38,624 bases of DNA, taken from Bacteroidota bacterium (lineage in GTDB: Bacteria; Bacteroidota; Bacteroidia; Chitinophagales; Saprospiraceae). The translations under genes were made by a program, and so were the position numbers. Positions 14,480 to 23,491 of this stretch are shown here, in pieces (the first letter of the stretch is position 1; each line of letters begins with the position of its first letter). The notes under the pieces were generated by a model. It worked only from the letters and a program-made list of their open reading frames with translations. It did not search any database and was not told the origin of the DNA. The stretch lies in NCBI GenBank assembly GCA_018969455.1, contig JAGWYI010000002.1:1-38624 (forward strand), read 5' to 3'.

Positions 14480-16654
14480 ATGAAAAAAATGCTTCTTTTT
14501 GGCGCCTTACTCGGCGCCCTTCCGCTTTTTAGCCAAAATACCCCGGCAGATAGTACCTTGACCAAAACTTTGAAACAGGTAATGATTGCCCGGCAAAAAA
14601 GCAATCTCGAACGCCTGCCCGATATCAAGGATGGCTATTTGTGGTCGGGCAAAAAAAATGAGGTGATCAATGTACAAGGTCTGGACGCCAACCTGACCGA
14701 ACGGGTGCCCCGCCAGATTTTTGCCAAAATACCCGGGGTATTCGTATATGATATGGACGGAACTGGCAATCAGATCAGTATTTCAACCCGCGGACTCGAT
14801 CCGCACCGGGGTTGGGAGTTTAACATTCGGGCCAATGGCGTGATTACCAATTCGGATATGTATGGCTACCCGGCCAGCCATTTCAGCCTGCCCATGGAGG
14901 CCATCGACCGGGTAGAACTGGTGCGCGGCACCGGAGCGCTCCAATACGGCGCCCAATTTGGAGGTATGCTCAATTATGTCATGCGCAAACCCGACACCAC
15001 CCGCGCGTTCAGCCTGGAAACCGTTAATGCATTGGGTTCTTATGGGGTTCTGAGCAATTATATTGGTGCAAGTGGTAAAATCGGTAAGTTCTCGTATTTT
15101 ATATATGCCAACCGACGCGTTGCAAGCGGATATCGAGCGAACAGCGACTCCAAATTCGGGGCAGAAGCTTTGGTACTGAATTACGAAGCCTCCCCCAAAT
15201 TGAAGTTCAATTTCACCCTTGGCCATTCTAATTACCGGATTCATCTTGCCGGTATGCTCAATGACAGCATGTTTCGGGAAAACCCTCGACAGGCTTCCCG
15301 TTCGCGCAATTATTACAGCCCAGATATTTACGTACCCTCTTTTACCAGCACCTGGAACTTCCGCCCAACAACCCAGTTGAAATGGACCGTATCGGCGGTA
15401 TTGGGCTCCCGAAACAGCGTCATGTTTGACAAACCCGTAACCACGGTCGACAAAATAGATCCAGTTACGCTTCAATACGCGAATCGTCAAGTAGATATAG
15501 ATCAATTTAACAGCTATACTACCGAATTGCGTCTGTTGCAACAATATGTTTTCTTGCGCGAGATTTCTGCCTTGTCGGCGGGTGTCCAATACATCAACAA
15601 TGATTTGCACCGTCAGCAATTGGGCAAGGGAACCACTGGTTCTGATTTCAATTTGAGTTTGGTTACGCCCGGATTTGGCCGAGATATGCACTTGAAAACC
15701 CAGAACATTGCCTTTTTTGTAGAAAACAAATTTCAATTGTCTTCCAAATGGTCGCTTACGCCAGGTATTCGCGTGGAAAGCGGGGTATCCAATTTAACTG
15801 GAAAAATCAGTTATTACAATTCCGACAGTTTAAAAACCAGCATTACGCATCGTTTCCCCCTGTTGGGCCTAAACAGTACCTATCAATTGGGCGCCGCCCA
15901 AAGTGTATATGCTGGCTGGTCACAAGCCTATCGTCCGGTGATTTTCAAAGACATCATTCCGGGATCGGTGTATGAATATACCGACAAAAACCTTAAAGAT
16001 GCTTTTGGTTACAACCTGGAATTTGGGTATCGCGGGGCAGCCGGTAATTTCCGTTGGGACCTGAGCGGCTTTGAAATGCGATACAACAACCGACTGGGCA
16101 GCGTTGCAGTAGAGCAAAACGGAACTGTGACTATTTTTCGAACCAACATCGGAGATTCACGTACCCGTGGCCTCGAGGCATTTGCGGAGTATAGCTGGTA
16201 CCCATCAGAAAATCTGCGATTGAATGTATTTACGTCTACTTCCTATTTTAATGCAGTGTATGTAAAAGGCAACATTCGATCCGGAAATGAGAATAAGTCC
16301 TTGGCAGGCAAAAAGTTAGAAGGTGTTCCCAACTGGATCGTCCGCAATGGCGCGAATGTTCGATACAAGAAATTAAGTGGCTCGGTTCTGTATAGTTATA
16401 CCAGCGAAAGCTATGCAGATCCTTTAAATACAGTAAAACCCTCCCCCTCTGGTTCTATTGGGAAGGTGCCGGGATATGGCATTTTGGATTTGAATTTTAC
16501 CTTTTTGGCTTCTGCGCGGTTGACATTTCGCTTTAATGTAGGCAATGTGCTGAACAAACAATATTTTACCAAACGTCCAACATTTTACCCGGGGCCCGGC
16601 ATTTGGCCCTCGGATGGAAGGAGTTTGAATTTTTCAGTTGGATTGCGGTTGTAG
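14480..16654 (+). CDS. TonB-dependent outer-membrane receptor, FecA-like
   Basis: This 724-residue receptor has a signal peptide (about 1-19, ending LFSQ) and a plug domain at about 70-180. The plug is recognisable by QIFAKIPGVFVYDMDGTG, STRGLDPHRGWEFNIRANG and VELVRGTGALQYGAQFGGMLNYV. A 22-strand-type beta-barrel follows to the C-terminus, which ends in the aromatic/hydrophobic strand LNFSVGLRL. The plug resembles FecA-type siderophore receptors. It lacks the N-terminal carboxypeptidase-like domain and the SusD partner of glycan receptors, so iron-chelate import is the most likely role, though the ligand cannot be read from sequence. There is no N-terminal signalling domain of the FecR-interacting kind and no sigma/anti-sigma pair nearby. 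It follows the MORN lipoprotein by 6 bp. Confidence 0.9.
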   Translation: MKKMLLFGALLGALPLFSQNTPADSTLTKTLKQVMIARQKSNLERLPDIKDGYLWSGKKNEVINVQGLDANLTERVPRQIFAKIPGVFVYDMDGTGNQISISTRGLDPHRGWEFNIRANGVITNSDMYGYPASHFSLPMEAIDRVELVRGTGALQYGAQFGGMLNYVMRKPDTTRAFSLETVNALGSYGVLSNYIGASGKIGKFSYFIYANRRVASGYRANSDSKFGAEALVLNYEASPKLKFNFTLGHSNYRIHLAGMLNDSMFRENPRQASRSRNYYSPDIYVPSFTSTWNFRPTTQLKWTVSAVLGSRNSVMFDKPVTTVDKIDPVTLQYANRQVDIDQFNSYTTELRLLQQYVFLREISALSAGVQYINNDLHRQQLGKGTTGSDFNLSLVTPGFGRDMHLKTQNIAFFVENKFQLSSKWSLTPGIRVESGVSNLTGKISYYNSDSLKTSITHRFPLLGLNSTYQLGAAQSVYAGWSQAYRPVIFKDIIPGSVYEYTDKNLKDAFGYNLEFGYRGAAGNFRWDLSGFEMRYNNRLGSVAVEQNGTVTIFRTNIGDSRTRGLEAFAEYSWYPSENLRLNVFTSTSYFNAVYVKGNIRSGNENKSLAGKKLEGVPNWIVRNGANVRYKKLSGSVLYSYTSESYADPLNTVKPSPSGSIGKVPGYGILDLNFTFLASARLTFRFNVGNVLNKQYFTKRPTFYPGPGIWPSDGRSLNFSVGLRL

Positions 16655-16680
16655 ACAGAAAATCTGCAGTTATTCCATCT

Positions 16681-17637
16681 TCAATACCGTTTTACCGACT
16701 CAATGATGTAAGGCGGCCTGTTTTTTAATTCAGTATATATATTAGAAAGATAAATAGACATTATATACAAATTCAGGCAGGTTATGGCAAAGAAGATGGA
16801 AATCAGCACCACCAGAAATGCCCAACCGGAAAGCGTTTGGTGGTAGTCACCGAAAATATCTACATTGGTGAAGCGCACTTTTACAGCGTTGTAAATGGTC
16901 GTACCGGCCACCAGCACCGAGCCGAGGAAGATCCACAACAACACGCTGCGGAGGAAGGTTGTAAATGAGGTAACAGCCACCAGTGCATTACGGAACTGTG
17001 CGCCCAATCCGGCGCCGGGTTCGGGTAAAATAGGCGCCGAAACAGGCAGAAAAGCGGTATTGTACCCCACCATGGCATAAATGGCTTTGATGTAATGGCT
17101 GTTTTCGCGCATGCGCAGGAGCGAATTCAGGGCGCGTCGGCTGATGATGCGGCTGTGGTGTGCCATCGGGTCGAGTTGCAGACCGGAATACCGGCGCATA
17201 ATGGTATAGAACAGTCCGTACAACTGTTTTCCTGCCCAGGACAGGTGTCGCTCAGGTGCGCGCAGGTACACGATATCGAAACCCTCCTGCGATTTTTCCC
17301 ACATTTGGGTGATCAAATCCGCTTGTTTTGAAAAGTCAAATTCAAAAATAAGGGCATAATCGCCGTTGGCCCGGTCTAGTCCGGCAAGAATGGCATTGTC
17401 ACGGTTGACGGAGGAGCTTAGGGAGAGGAGAAATAGGTGTTTGCGCAATGTTTCCGGCAGGGGTCGGATGGCAGCATCGATTTCGGAGGTCGCGCAATGG
17501 TTGTTGATGAGCACAAACTCGAAATCGCTGAATTGTGTCGACAGTTCGGTATGCACCATTTGAAGCCATTCAGGGAGTACCCGAATGTGGTAGGGCGTTT
17601 GAATTACGCCAATGATAGACAGGAAACTGTGGTGCAT
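16681..17637 (-). CDS. Family 2 glycosyltransferase-like protein with C-terminal membrane helices
   Basis: The 318-residue protein has the layout of GtrB/DPMS-like polyprenyl-phosphate sugar transferases: an N-terminal GT-A domain (about 1-215) and two C-terminal transmembrane helices at about 229-253 and 270-300. Family signs are the early FEFVLINNH, SSSVNRDNAILAGLDRANGDYALIFEFD, and the C-terminal YLSNIYTELKNRPPYIIE. It departs from the family at key points. The usual DDGS.D loop reads NNHCATS, and the metal-binding DAD.Q segment reads EFDFSKQ, so activity or nucleotide-sugar specificity may be altered. It stands alone, converging on the TonB receptor, with no polysaccharide genes nearby. 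It would act at the cytoplasmic face of the inner membrane. Confidence 0.8.
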   Translation of the reverse strand: MHHSFLSIIGVIQTPYHIRVLPEWLQMVHTELSTQFSDFEFVLINNHCATSEIDAAIRPLPETLRKHLFLLSLSSSVNRDNAILAGLDRANGDYALIFEFDFSKQADLITQMWEKSQEGFDIVYLRAPERHLSWAGKQLYGLFYTIMRRYSGLQLDPMAHHSRIISRRALNSLLRMRENSHYIKAIYAMVGYNTAFLPVSAPILPEPGAGLGAQFRNALVAVTSFTTFLRSVLLWIFLGSVLVAGTTIYNAVKVRFTNVDIFGDYHQTLSGWAFLVVLISIFFAITCLNLYIMSIYLSNIYTELKNRPPYIIESVKRY

Positions 17638-17705
17638 ATAACTTGCAAAATATGAACTGCGAAGGTATATCGGCCAGATCTATTTGTCAAAAACAATAAA
17701 AAAAA

Positions 17706-17728
17706 GCTGCATTCGGAATGAATGCAGC
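17706..17728 (-). terminator. Intrinsic terminator of the two-domain T9SS gene
   Basis: GCTGCATTC (17706-17714) and GAATGCAGC (17720-17728) form a 9-bp stem with a 5-base loop. On the minus strand the stem is followed by a run of eight T. It lies 31 bp past the stop at 17760. Confidence 0.85.
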
Positions 17729-17759
17729 CCTTTTTTATCATTGAAAATGCAAGTCTGAT

Positions 17760-19259
17760 TTATTGTTTTACCATTTTCACAACTGCGGCTGCACCATTTA
17801 CGATGATGCGGCTGTAGTACACACCAGCCTGATTTGTTTCAAAACGGAACGTATGGATTCCGGCGTCCATGCGGGCTTGCGCAAGCACCTGAACCAAACG
17901 GCCCAATTGGTCATACACTTCGATGCGCACTTGTGCCTGTTCTTTCAGTTCAAAGCTAATGTTGGTTTGCTTGTCGAAAGGGTTTGGAACCACTTGAATA
18001 TGTTGGCCTAAAACAGCTGGATCATTTACCGCAACCGATGGCAGCGCATAATCGATCAACAATTTGCAAGCACCCGCAGGTAATCCATCGTACGACTCTG
18101 CTTCGCGCAATCCTTTACCGGCGAGGGTAAACACCATGGCATTTCCGGAAGCCCAATCGGCCCGGTCGACCAGTTTTTGAACCAAGCGTGCGATGTTACT
18201 GCTGCGCTGGTCGGCGCCGTTCTGACCAACCACGGTCCAGGAAGCCGCTGGAATTGACCAATAAACAGAATCTGTTAAAGTTGGGCGGGAAGAAATATCA
18301 AACGGAGTAGTGGTAAAGGAAAGCGGCGTTACGCTGTTTTGGGCTTTGATCCAAACAGCACAGGGATCGGTGTTTTTGTTGGTATTATCTACCTGAAATT
18401 GCAGGCGCGCATTGGAAATTTTGGCCCCTTTTGGAATGGCCAGGTTGGCAAAACGCACGCCAACCAATTGAGGATCTACGTTATTGGCGGTTTCGCAGCC
18501 CAACTCCAGGTCAGAGCTGCCTGCATCGAGGTCGCCCACCGTTTTGGTTTGGTTGGCGCCTGGCAAATATTCTTCCAGATCGTCTTCAGCTGCGCTCACT
18601 TGAGCGGTTACACTGCTGCTCGCTGGCTCGAAATTGATGATCAGTTTGCAAGCGCCGGTAGCACTTCCGTCAAAAGATTCTGCTTCACGCAAGCCCGAGC
18701 CATACAGGAAAAACGCCATGGCATTGCCGGATACCCAGCCATCGCGGGTTACCAGAGATTGTACCAGTTTGGAAATATCGGTGCTGCGTTGATCGGCATC
18801 ATGGGCGCCCACGGTAGTCCAGGAACCGGCCGGAATGGCCCAGTACACAGAGTCTTGCAATTTTGGGCGTTGAGAAAGGTTGAAAGGCGTAGGATCAAAC
18901 GTTACCGGATTGTCGCTATCCTGTGCTTTGATCCAAAGGTTGCAGGGGTCGGTGTTTTTATTGGTGTTGTCTACCTCAAATTGCAGGTAAGCAGAGGCAA
19001 TCCAGGCATTTTTGGGAATGTTTACCCCGGTAAAACGCAGGCCAACCAATTGAGGGTCAACATTACCTGCGGTTTCATTACCCAATTCCAGGTCGGAACT
19101 GCCAGCATCGATTCCACCCACGGTTTTGGTTTGAGTTGGGCCTGGCAAGTATTCTTCCAGGTCGTCGTTGATGGTATTTACTTGAACGGTAATGGTTTGC
19201 TGAGCGGAAAGGCAAAAGCACCAAACCATAGAAAGGGACAAAAACAATCCTTTTTTCAT
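17760..19259 (-). CDS. T9SS-secreted protein with two tandem ~194-residue beta domains
   Basis: This 499-residue secreted protein has a signal peptide (1-20) and two copies of a repeated domain at about 21-210 and 215-405. A T9SS type A sorting domain covers about 415-499 (VVPNPFDKQTNISFEL, IEVYDQLGRLV, AGVYYSRIIVNG). Each repeat carries DDLEEYLPG, AGSSDLELG, DPQLVG.RF, FQVDNT.KNTDPC, SWT.VG...ADQRS and LREAESYDG. The pattern looks like DNRLRE-type or carbohydrate-binding beta-sandwich domains in bacterial surface proteins, but the exact family and ligand are unknown to me. The sequence is nearly a shortened version of the next gene, without its phosphatase part. T9SS would export it and leave it on the surface or release it. 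Confidence 0.85.
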   Translation of the reverse strand: MKKGLFLSLSMVWCFCLSAQQTITVQVNTINDDLEEYLPGPTQTKTVGGIDAGSSDLELGNETAGNVDPQLVGLRFTGVNIPKNAWIASAYLQFEVDNTNKNTDPCNLWIKAQDSDNPVTFDPTPFNLSQRPKLQDSVYWAIPAGSWTTVGAHDADQRSTDISKLVQSLVTRDGWVSGNAMAFFLYGSGLREAESFDGSATGACKLIINFEPASSSVTAQVSAAEDDLEEYLPGANQTKTVGDLDAGSSDLELGCETANNVDPQLVGVRFANLAIPKGAKISNARLQFQVDNTNKNTDPCAVWIKAQNSVTPLSFTTTPFDISSRPTLTDSVYWSIPAASWTVVGQNGADQRSSNIARLVQKLVDRADWASGNAMVFTLAGKGLREAESYDGLPAGACKLLIDYALPSVAVNDPAVLGQHIQVVPNPFDKQTNISFELKEQAQVRIEVYDQLGRLVQVLAQARMDAGIHTFRFETNQAGVYYSRIIVNGAAAVVKMVKQ

Positions 19260-19413
19260 GATAGAGAAATTTGATCAAAAAAATAAAAAAGTTGAATTAA
19301 TGTGATAGCAATTGCGCTTCCTGTTATTGTATTTGGCCTTTGGCCTAAAACATTGACAATCAGCGTTAAAAAAACAATGAAAGCAGCTTCCAGGGGGCGT
19401 TCGGAACAACATG

Positions 19414-19449
19414 AAAAGGATCCTGAAATAAAGCATTCAGGATCCTTTT
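19414..19449 (-). terminator. Terminator hairpin of the PhoX-fusion gene
   Basis: AAAAGGATCCTGAA (19414-19427) pairs perfectly with 19436-19449 (14-bp stem, 8-base loop), starting 6 bp past the stop codon at 19455. On the minus strand the stem itself ends in TTTT. Confidence 0.75.
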
Positions 19450-19454
19450 ATCAA

Positions 19455-22400
19455 CTATTGTTTTACCATTTTTACCACTGCTGCGGCGCCGTTTACGATC
19501 ACGCGGGCATAATAAACACCTGCCTGATCGGCTTCGAAGCGGAAAACCTGCGTACCTGCATCAAAACGGGCTTGTGCGAGTACTTGAACCAGGCGGCCCA
19601 GTTGATCATAAATTTCAATGCGCACCTGTGCTTGTTCGAGCAGTTCAAAAGCGATGTTGGTTTGATCGCCAAACGGATTCGGGTAAACCTGAATTTGCTG
19701 TCCTAATACGGCAGGATCATTTACTGAAACCTGAGGCCCCAGGTAATCGCGGCGGGATATTGCAAGTGCGACGCTGCGGTTTATTTTTTCTGAACGGCCG
19801 CTGATATCTGTTTGTAAGGTGTTGTTTCCGGGATTTGGTCCCTGAATGGACACAAACATATACCGATAATCGGGTGTGAAAGTCATCCCTGTGGGTTCAG
19901 AACTGAGCGGAGTTTGCATGAAAATCTCCACTTTGGGATCTGCTTGAGTATGGTTTGGACGTACAATCCAGATGTGATTGCGACCGCCATCTTGAAGTAC
20001 CCACAAGTTGCCGCGGTCGTCGAAAGTCAGGTTGTCATTGCCCACACCCCAATCTTCCGAAACCACTTCATTCCCACTGGTAACGCGGTAGGTTTTACCC
20101 CCTACATAAGTTTCGAAACCGCTTACAGTGCTTCCATTGTCGGCAAAGGTGTAAACGCGGCTTGCGCCCTTTACGGCAAAATAGACATGTCCGGTAAGCG
20201 GATTAATCTCTACATCTTCGATACCGGCAAAAGTGGTACCATTGGCTGCGGCGAATGTTTTGGTGGCATTTTGTTCGGCTTTGGTGGTATTAGGAACTTG
20301 CACCCAGGTACCGGTTGACCCGGTTGGTTCAAAACCGGCAAATGGCTGGTTGAGTTTCAACACATACAATTTTCCGCTAGACAAGTTGTCTTGCTGATCG
20401 GCGACAAATTTGTAGATGCTGCCATTGGGCTCATCTTCCCCCTGGTAAACTGTTTTCCGGTCGGATGCCACCACCACATTTTCGTGGCTCATGCGTCCCA
20501 TTGCCCACAATTTTTGCGGACCGTTGCCATAACTGCGCACCTGGCGGGTGAGCGGGTCAATTTCAACGTTCCAACCCAAATCGATGTAACCATCGTTGTT
20601 GGCGTCGGTATTGGAAGTGGTTTCCTCGCAAGTAATAACGGTTCCCCAAGGGGTAACGGTACCAGAACAGTTGCGCTGGGTACCTCCTACCGGTGCGAAA
20701 TTTACAGGGCCGGAGCTATCTACTTTCCAAAGTCCTGTTGCATTGTTGAAGTGCAAGTCTAAAACAGATACAGCGCCAACCGATTCTTCATGGTTGATCG
20801 ACAAATGTCCGAGGCGGCTGTTGGTTCCGTTTGCGGGAACATAACCGGTAAAGTCGAAAGTGGGGGGCAGTTTTCCGGAAGTAAGTGTATACGGCTCGTT
20901 TTCAAAGGCAACGTATTGGAAAACGTGAGAGGCATTTGGAATTTCAAATGTATCGCGTTGTTCGCGTGGTATCAGGGAGGTAAAGCACCCGATGTGTTTG
21001 TCGTTGGGATCCACACAACCCAGATCGCTTGGGTTGCTCACGCCAACCGGCGTATTCAAAGACAGATCGAAAACGAGGTCGGGACTATTGGGGGCAACTT
21101 GGTGCACTTCAGCAGCAATAATATTTACATCATTAACAAACAATGACTTAGGCACATCGAATGTAAAATAAGCATATTCGCGGTTTCCACTCACTTCTGC
21201 ATTAGCCAGGGTGTTGTTGGTGATTGCGCCAGCATTCATGTTACGGCGCAGCACTTCGGTTCCATTTACATAAACGACAACGCCGTCATCTGCGCGCACC
21301 TGCATTTCCACTTGAGCGGGCAAGGAAGCGACATCGGCAATTCGGATGCGCTTTCTGAAATAGGTAGTGAGGTATTTATTGTTGGCGTTGGGACCAAAAC
21401 CGATGGTGGTGTTTAATTCGTTGAGATTGTACCCCAATGGCCCCGGGCCGAATGCCCATTGTGCATCATTGAAAGTCAAAGCGTTCCAGTCGGCAGCAGG
21501 AGAAGTTCCATTATCGAGGTAAGCCCAGCTTCCCTTTTTATTCAATGGGTAGTTGGTTGTTGGGTTACCTGGCTGTGGCGTATCGTTGGAAACGTATTCT
21601 ACGATTAATTTACAAGCGCCAGCAGGCAAGCCATCATAAGATTCTGCTTCGCGCAAGCCTTTACCGGCGAGGGTAAACACCATGGCATTACCCGGCGCCC
21701 AGTTGGGGCGATTAACGAGCGCCTGAACCAGGGGAGCGATGTTGTTGCTGCGTTGGTCGGCGCCAGCAGCGCCAATTACCGTCCATGATCCATTGGGAAT
21801 TGCCCAGAAAATGGAATCTTTCAGGGTTGGGCGACTGGAGATGTTAAAAGGAGTCAATTCGAAGGAGGGAGGATTGTCGGCATCCTGTGCTTTTACCCAA
21901 ACTTCGCAGGGGTCGGTATTTTTAGTGGTATTATCTACCTGAAACTGAAGGTATGCATTTGTGATGGCTGCGTTTTTGGGAATATTCAAATTGGCAAAGC
22001 GCACTCCAACCAATTGAGGGTCAACGTTATTGGCTGTTTCGGTGCCCAGTTCGAGGTCGGAGCTGCCGGCATCCAGGGTACCTACCGTTTTGGTTTGGTT
22101 AGTGCCCGGCAAATATTCTTCCAGGTCATCTTCGGCGGCGCTTACCTGTGCGGTGAGGGTATTGGTAGGCACGTAATCGATCAAAAGTTTACATGCGCCG
22201 GATGGTAAACCATCGTATGATTCCGCTTCGCGCAAGCCTTTACCGGCCAGTGTAAACACCATGGCGCTGCCGGCAGCCCAATCGGGGCGGTTGACCAGTG
22301 TTTGTACCAGACGGGCAATATTGGTACTGCGTTGATCTGCGCCATTTTGTCCGATTACATTCCAGGATCCATCAGGGATAGACCAGTAAACAGAATCGGG

Positions 22401-23381
22401 CACAGTTGGGCGGGAAGAAATGTCGAAAGGAGTAAGGGTAAAAGAGGCGGGAGAAACGCTGTTTTGGGCTTTAATCCAAACGGCACAGGGATCGGTATTT
22501 TTATTGGTATTATCTACCTGAAATTGCAGGTGTGCATTTACAATTTTAGCGCCTTTGGGAATGTCCAGATTTGCAAAACGGACGCCAACCAATTGAGGGT
22601 CAATGTTTCCGGCAGTTTCATTACCCAATTCGAGGTCGGAGCTGCCGGCATCGAGGGTACCCACGGTTTTGGTTTGATTGGTTCCGGGCAGATACTCTTC
22701 CAAATCGTCTTCTGCTGCGCCAACCTGAGCCGTTAAGCTATTGGTTGGAACAAAATTAATGATCAATTTGCAAGCGCCTGTGGCAGTGCCGTCATAAGAT
22801 TCTGCTTCCCGCAAGCCCGTTCCCTGAATGAAAAATGCCATGGCATTTCCGGAGGCCCAGCCATCGCGGTTTACCAGAGCCTGAACCAAACGGGCAATAT
22901 TCGCGCTGCGTTGATCGGGGCCATTGGCGCCAATGGTGCTCCATGAACCGCTTGGAACAGACCAGTAAATTGAATCGGGCAGTGTAGGGCGTTTGGACAG
23001 GTTAAAAGGCGCAATTTCAAAGGTAAGCGGGTTATCGCTGTCTTGCGCTTTGATCCATAAATTACAAGGATCGGTGTTTTTGCTGGTATTGTCAACCTCA
23101 AACTGCAGGTAAGCCGACAAAATCCAGGCATTTTTAGGAATGTTCACATCGGTAAAACGAACGCCGACCAATTGCGGATCGATATTGCCTGCGGTTTCTG
23201 TCCCCAATTCAAGGTCGGAGCTACCTGCATCAATGGCGCCAACGGTTTTGGTTTGGTTTGGACCAGGGAGATATTCCTCCAAATCGTCATTAATGGTATT
23301 TACCTGAACGGTAATGCTTTGTTGTGCACAAAGGCTCAATCCCCAGGCTAAACTGAGGAGTATGGGTAGAAATTTTTTCAT
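19455..23381 (-). CDS. T9SS-secreted PhoX-type phosphatase fused to three repeated beta domains
   Basis: The 1308-residue protein has a signal peptide (1-20) and three ~194-residue repeats at about 22-210, 214-403 and 408-596. A galactose-binding-like jelly roll follows at about 612-778 (GSWAYLDNG, FRKRIRI, DDGVVVYVNG). A PhoX/DUF839 region lies at about 795-1215, and a T9SS type A sorting domain at about 1225-1308. PhoX enzymes are Ca/Fe-dependent phosphomonoesterases. Candidate ligands seen here are NHEES (863-867), TCEETTS (917-923), HE at 966-967, YQGEDEP (979-985), GIEDVEIN (1053-1060) and DNLTFDDRGNLW. It could release phosphate at the cell surface, with the repeats anchoring it to glycans or other ligands; that role is inferred. 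It lies 110 bp downstream of smc and upstream of its shorter paralogue, whose sorting domain is nearly identical. Confidence 0.85.
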   Translation of the reverse strand: MKKFLPILLSLAWGLSLCAQQSITVQVNTINDDLEEYLPGPNQTKTVGAIDAGSSDLELGTETAGNIDPQLVGVRFTDVNIPKNAWILSAYLQFEVDNTSKNTDPCNLWIKAQDSDNPLTFEIAPFNLSKRPTLPDSIYWSVPSGSWSTIGANGPDQRSANIARLVQALVNRDGWASGNAMAFFIQGTGLREAESYDGTATGACKLIINFVPTNSLTAQVGAAEDDLEEYLPGTNQTKTVGTLDAGSSDLELGNETAGNIDPQLVGVRFANLDIPKGAKIVNAHLQFQVDNTNKNTDPCAVWIKAQNSVSPASFTLTPFDISSRPTVPDSVYWSIPDGSWNVIGQNGADQRSTNIARLVQTLVNRPDWAAGSAMVFTLAGKGLREAESYDGLPSGACKLLIDYVPTNTLTAQVSAAEDDLEEYLPGTNQTKTVGTLDAGSSDLELGTETANNVDPQLVGVRFANLNIPKNAAITNAYLQFQVDNTTKNTDPCEVWVKAQDADNPPSFELTPFNISSRPTLKDSIFWAIPNGSWTVIGAAGADQRSNNIAPLVQALVNRPNWAPGNAMVFTLAGKGLREAESYDGLPAGACKLIVEYVSNDTPQPGNPTTNYPLNKKGSWAYLDNGTSPAADWNALTFNDAQWAFGPGPLGYNLNELNTTIGFGPNANNKYLTTYFRKRIRIADVASLPAQVEMQVRADDGVVVYVNGTEVLRRNMNAGAITNNTLANAEVSGNREYAYFTFDVPKSLFVNDVNIIAAEVHQVAPNSPDLVFDLSLNTPVGVSNPSDLGCVDPNDKHIGCFTSLIPREQRDTFEIPNASHVFQYVAFENEPYTLTSGKLPPTFDFTGYVPANGTNSRLGHLSINHEESVGAVSVLDLHFNNATGLWKVDSSGPVNFAPVGGTQRNCSGTVTPWGTVITCEETTSNTDANNDGYIDLGWNVEIDPLTRQVRSYGNGPQKLWAMGRMSHENVVVASDRKTVYQGEDEPNGSIYKFVADQQDNLSSGKLYVLKLNQPFAGFEPTGSTGTWVQVPNTTKAEQNATKTFAAANGTTFAGIEDVEINPLTGHVYFAVKGASRVYTFADNGSTVSGFETYVGGKTYRVTSGNEVVSEDWGVGNDNLTFDDRGNLWVLQDGGRNHIWIVRPNHTQADPKVEIFMQTPLSSEPTGMTFTPDYRYMFVSIQGPNPGNNTLQTDISGRSEKINRSVALAISRRDYLGPQVSVNDPAVLGQQIQVYPNPFGDQTNIAFELLEQAQVRIEIYDQLGRLVQVLAQARFDAGTQVFRFEADQAGVYYARVIVNGAAAVVKMVKQ
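21594..23318 (-). repeat. Three tandem ~582-bp coding repeats
   Basis: Three copies of a ~194-residue module lie head to tail, each with DDLEEYLPG, SSDLELG, NTDPC and LREAESYDG at matching positions. Two further copies lie in the neighbouring gene at about 18045-19200. The sharp conservation points to recent duplication or continuing exchange between copies. Confidence 0.85.
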
Positions 23382-23491
23382 GATAGAGAAGATTGAGATG
23401 CATTATAGCAATGCTATCACAAAGGAAAGGCTCTATCATTATTTCAATTTAAATGGGGTATTAAGTTTTATTTAATCTCCAGAAAATTGAA

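Noticed and set aside
14783-15736. 317-codon minus-strand open frame inside the TonB-dependent receptor gene
   Set aside because: It lies entirely antisense to a clearly recognisable receptor, has no domain or signal peptide, and its composition follows the opposite-strand codons.
18339-19274. 311-codon plus-strand open frame antisense to the two-module T9SS gene
   Set aside because: It mirrors the repeats of the real gene, and similar antisense frames recur over the matching modules of the paralogue. It has no recognisable protein features.
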